Shown: positions 62,101 to 64,000 of the stretch, in pieces | Layout: every line of letters starts with the position of its first letter | Position numbering within the stretch: the stretch's first letter is position 1 | Assembly: GCF_000003195.3 (NCBI RefSeq) | Contig: NC_012875.2 | Location: 20,181,977-20,245,976, forward strand | Length of the DNA stretch: 64,000 nucleotides | DNA from: Sorghum bicolor | Lineage: Eukaryota; Streptophyta; Magnoliopsida; Poales; Poaceae | Direction: 5' to 3' | Translations under genes and position numbers: made by a program | The notes under the pieces: generated by a model | Databases searched by the model: none | Told to the model about the DNA's origin: nothing | The model's input: only the letters and a program-made list of their open reading frames with translations

Positions 62101-62300
62101 GAAGTGAGATTCCATATGACACATGTGATCTAGGAGTTCCATCTGGTGCATCCAAATTGATTTCTGAGCATATGGTATGTTACATGCAAATCATGCACCT
62201 ATCTTGCATCAAGATTAGCACTATCTCTAAACAGACCGAACCGAGCCTCCACTTGAGCCTGTTCACCTAGGAGTACCAACAGGTGCTTCCAAAATGGTTT
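59150..62300 (-). repeat. ~2,047-bp (15-monomer) HOR, two copies
   Basis: About 59150-60250 matches about 61195-62300 at a constant offset of 2,047 bp. Shared rare variants include CACCTAGGACTAAGGTGC and TTAGGATCAAAACCGTGC. 15 x 137 is 2,055, so this is a 15-monomer shift with small indels. Confidence 0.8.
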
Positions 62301-63700
62301 CTTAGACTTTGGTACATTAGGCGCAAACCATGCACATATCTTGCACCAAAACTAATACTGTCTCTAAGCACACCAAAGCGAGATTCCATATGACACACGT
62401 CATGAAGGAGTTCTATCGGGTCTGTCCAAATTAATTTCTAAGCATATGGTACGTTCCATGCAGACCATGCATCTATCTTGCATCAAGATTAGCACTATCT
62501 ACAAACAGATCAAACCGAGCTTCCACTTGAGCCTCTTCATCTAGGAGTACAAACAGGTGTGTCAAAAATGGTTTCTTAGATTATGGTGCATTAGGCACAA
62601 ACTATGCACCTATCTTGCATCAAGATTAGCACAATCTCCAAACAGATCAAACCGAGCTTCCACTTGACCCTCTTCACCGAAGTACCAAAAGGTACTTCTA
62701 AAATGGTTCTTAGACTATGGTGCATTAGGCGCAAACCATGCACCTATCGTGCACTGAAACTAACACTATTTCTAAACAGACCAAAGATAGATTCCATATG
62801 ACACACGTCATCAAGGAGTTCCATCGGGTGCATCCAAATTGATTTCCAAGCATATGGTATGTTCCATGCAAACCGTGCACCTATCTTGCATCAAGGTTAG
62901 CACTATCTCCAATCAGACCGAACCGAGCTTCCACTTGAGCCTCTTCATCTAGGAGTACAAACAGGTGCGTCAAAAATAGGTTCTTAGACTATGGTGCATT
63001 AGACACAAACTATGCACCTATCTTGCACCAAAACTAACATTGTCTCCAAACAGACCGAAGCGAGATTCCATATGACACACGTCATCTAGGAGTTCCATTG
63101 GGTGCGTCCAAATTGATTTCTTAACATATGGTACGTTCCCTGCAAACTGTGCAACTATCTTGCATCAAGATTAGCACTATATCTGAACAGACCAAATCAT
63201 GCCTCCACTTGAGCCTCTTCAACTACGAGTACCATCGGATGCGTCTAAAATGGTTTTTTAGCCTATGGTGCATTAGGCGTAAACCATGCACATATCTTCT
63301 ACCAAAACTAACACTATCTCTAAACGAACCGAAGCAAGATTCCATATGACACACATCATCAAGGACACTATCAAGTGCGTCCTCATTGATTTCTGACCAT
63401 ATTGTATGTTCCATGCAAACCGTGCATCTATCTTGCATTCAGATTAGCACTATCTCCAAACAGACCAAATTGAGCTTTCACTTGAGCCCCTTGACCTAGG
63501 AGTACCGTCGGGTGCGTCCAAAATGGTTTCTTATCCTATGGTGCATTAGGTGCAAACCGTGCACCTATCTTGCAGCGAAACTAACACTATATCTAAATGG
63601 ACCGAAGTGAGATTCCATATGACACATGTCATTTAGGAGTTCCATCTGGTGCATCCAAATTGATTTCTAAGCATATGGTATGTTGCATGCAAATCATGCA
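60425..63700 (-). repeat. ~2,456-bp (18-monomer) HOR, two copies, overlapping the 15-mer
   Basis: About 60425-61240 matches about 62881-63700 at an offset of 2,456 bp; both contain GCATCAAGGTTAGCACTATC and the variant ATCAAGGACACTATCA. 18 x 137 is 2,466. The block interleaves with the 15-monomer HOR, so neither phase covers the whole region. Confidence 0.8.
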
Positions 63701-64000
63701 CCTAGCTTGCATCAAGATTAGCAATATCTCTAAACAGACCAAACCGAGCCTCCACCTGAGGCTCTTAACCTAGGAGTACCAATAGGTGCTTCCAAAATGG
63801 TTTCTTAGACTTTGGTGCATTAGGCGCAAATTGTGCACATATCTTGCACCAAAACTAATACTGTATCTAAGCACACCAAACCGAGATTCCTTATGACACA
63901 CGTCATGAAATAGTTCTATCGGGTGTGTCCAAATTCATTTCTAAGCATATGGTACGTTCCATGCAGTCCGTGCATCTATCTTGCATCAGGATTAGCACTA

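Larger units (their letters stand above)
53974..64000 (-). repeat. 137-bp satellite, reverse array (10 kb)
   Basis: The same two monomer types as elsewhere, but read as reverse complement (anchor TATCTTGCATCAAG / TATCTTGCACCGAAAC). It starts with the target duplication TCTTG (53974-53978) and runs off the window end. It contains a 34-bp tandem duplication (58492-58525 / 58526-58559) and overlapping HORs. Confidence 0.92.

Noticed and set aside
20617..64000. Dozens of 60-119-residue ORFs on both strands across the arrays (recurring GDSANLDAR- and SLHLSLFNYEYH-type peptides)
   Set aside because: They repeat with the satellite period, end at the TAG in the monomer anchor, and shift frame every 137 bp. 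They are by-products of the repeat, not genes.

Overview
This is plant nuclear heterochromatin, most likely (peri)centromeric DNA from a grass of the sorghum / sugarcane / Miscanthus group. About 54% of the window (roughly 34.7 kb, some 250 monomers) is one tandem satellite with a period of about 137 bp, built from two alternating diverged monomer types (about 274 bp per dimer). That period and dimeric build match what is described for the CEN38 / pSau3A10 / SCEN-type satellite of Andropogoneae. The assignment comes from period, structure and recall, not from a search. No host gene is visible. The rest is LTR retrotransposons inserted into the satellite.

Layout. 1-1552: satellite. 1553-20611: an old Ty3/gypsy element of the Tat lineage (RIRE2-like), with 459-bp LTRs, target duplication GAGAC and a decayed gag-pol on the + strand. 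It also has a separate antisense gene on the - strand (16168-18918) that reads cleanly as six exons. Nested in it at 8878-16062 is a younger, non-autonomous element in the opposite orientation (1.28-kb LTRs, target duplication CCGAT). 20617-34350: satellite, including a regular 548-bp four-monomer higher-order repeat (HOR). 34351-38598: a truncated Tekay/Del-type element (one LTR plus a scrap of interior, - strand). 38599-47754: satellite, including two copies of a 2.45-kb (about 18-monomer) HOR. 47755-47854: a 100-N assembly gap. 47855-48228: an inverted-repeat junction where the satellite changes strand. 48229-53973: a second Tekay/Del-type element (4.4-kb LTR, target duplication TCTTG) whose interior and most of whose 3' LTR are deleted. 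53974-64000: satellite in reverse orientation with overlapping 15- and 18-monomer HORs.

History that can be read here: satellite, then the outer Tat element (LTRs about 5% different by hand count), then the nested element (LTRs about 1.2% different). The satellite has meanwhile been remodelled by unequal exchange. The points most worth following up are the strand-switch palindrome beside the gap, the intact exon structure of the antisense gene inside a wrecked retrotransposon, the run of PPT-like repeats before the outer 3' LTR, and the mosaic of HOR periods (4-, 12-, 15- and 18-mers).
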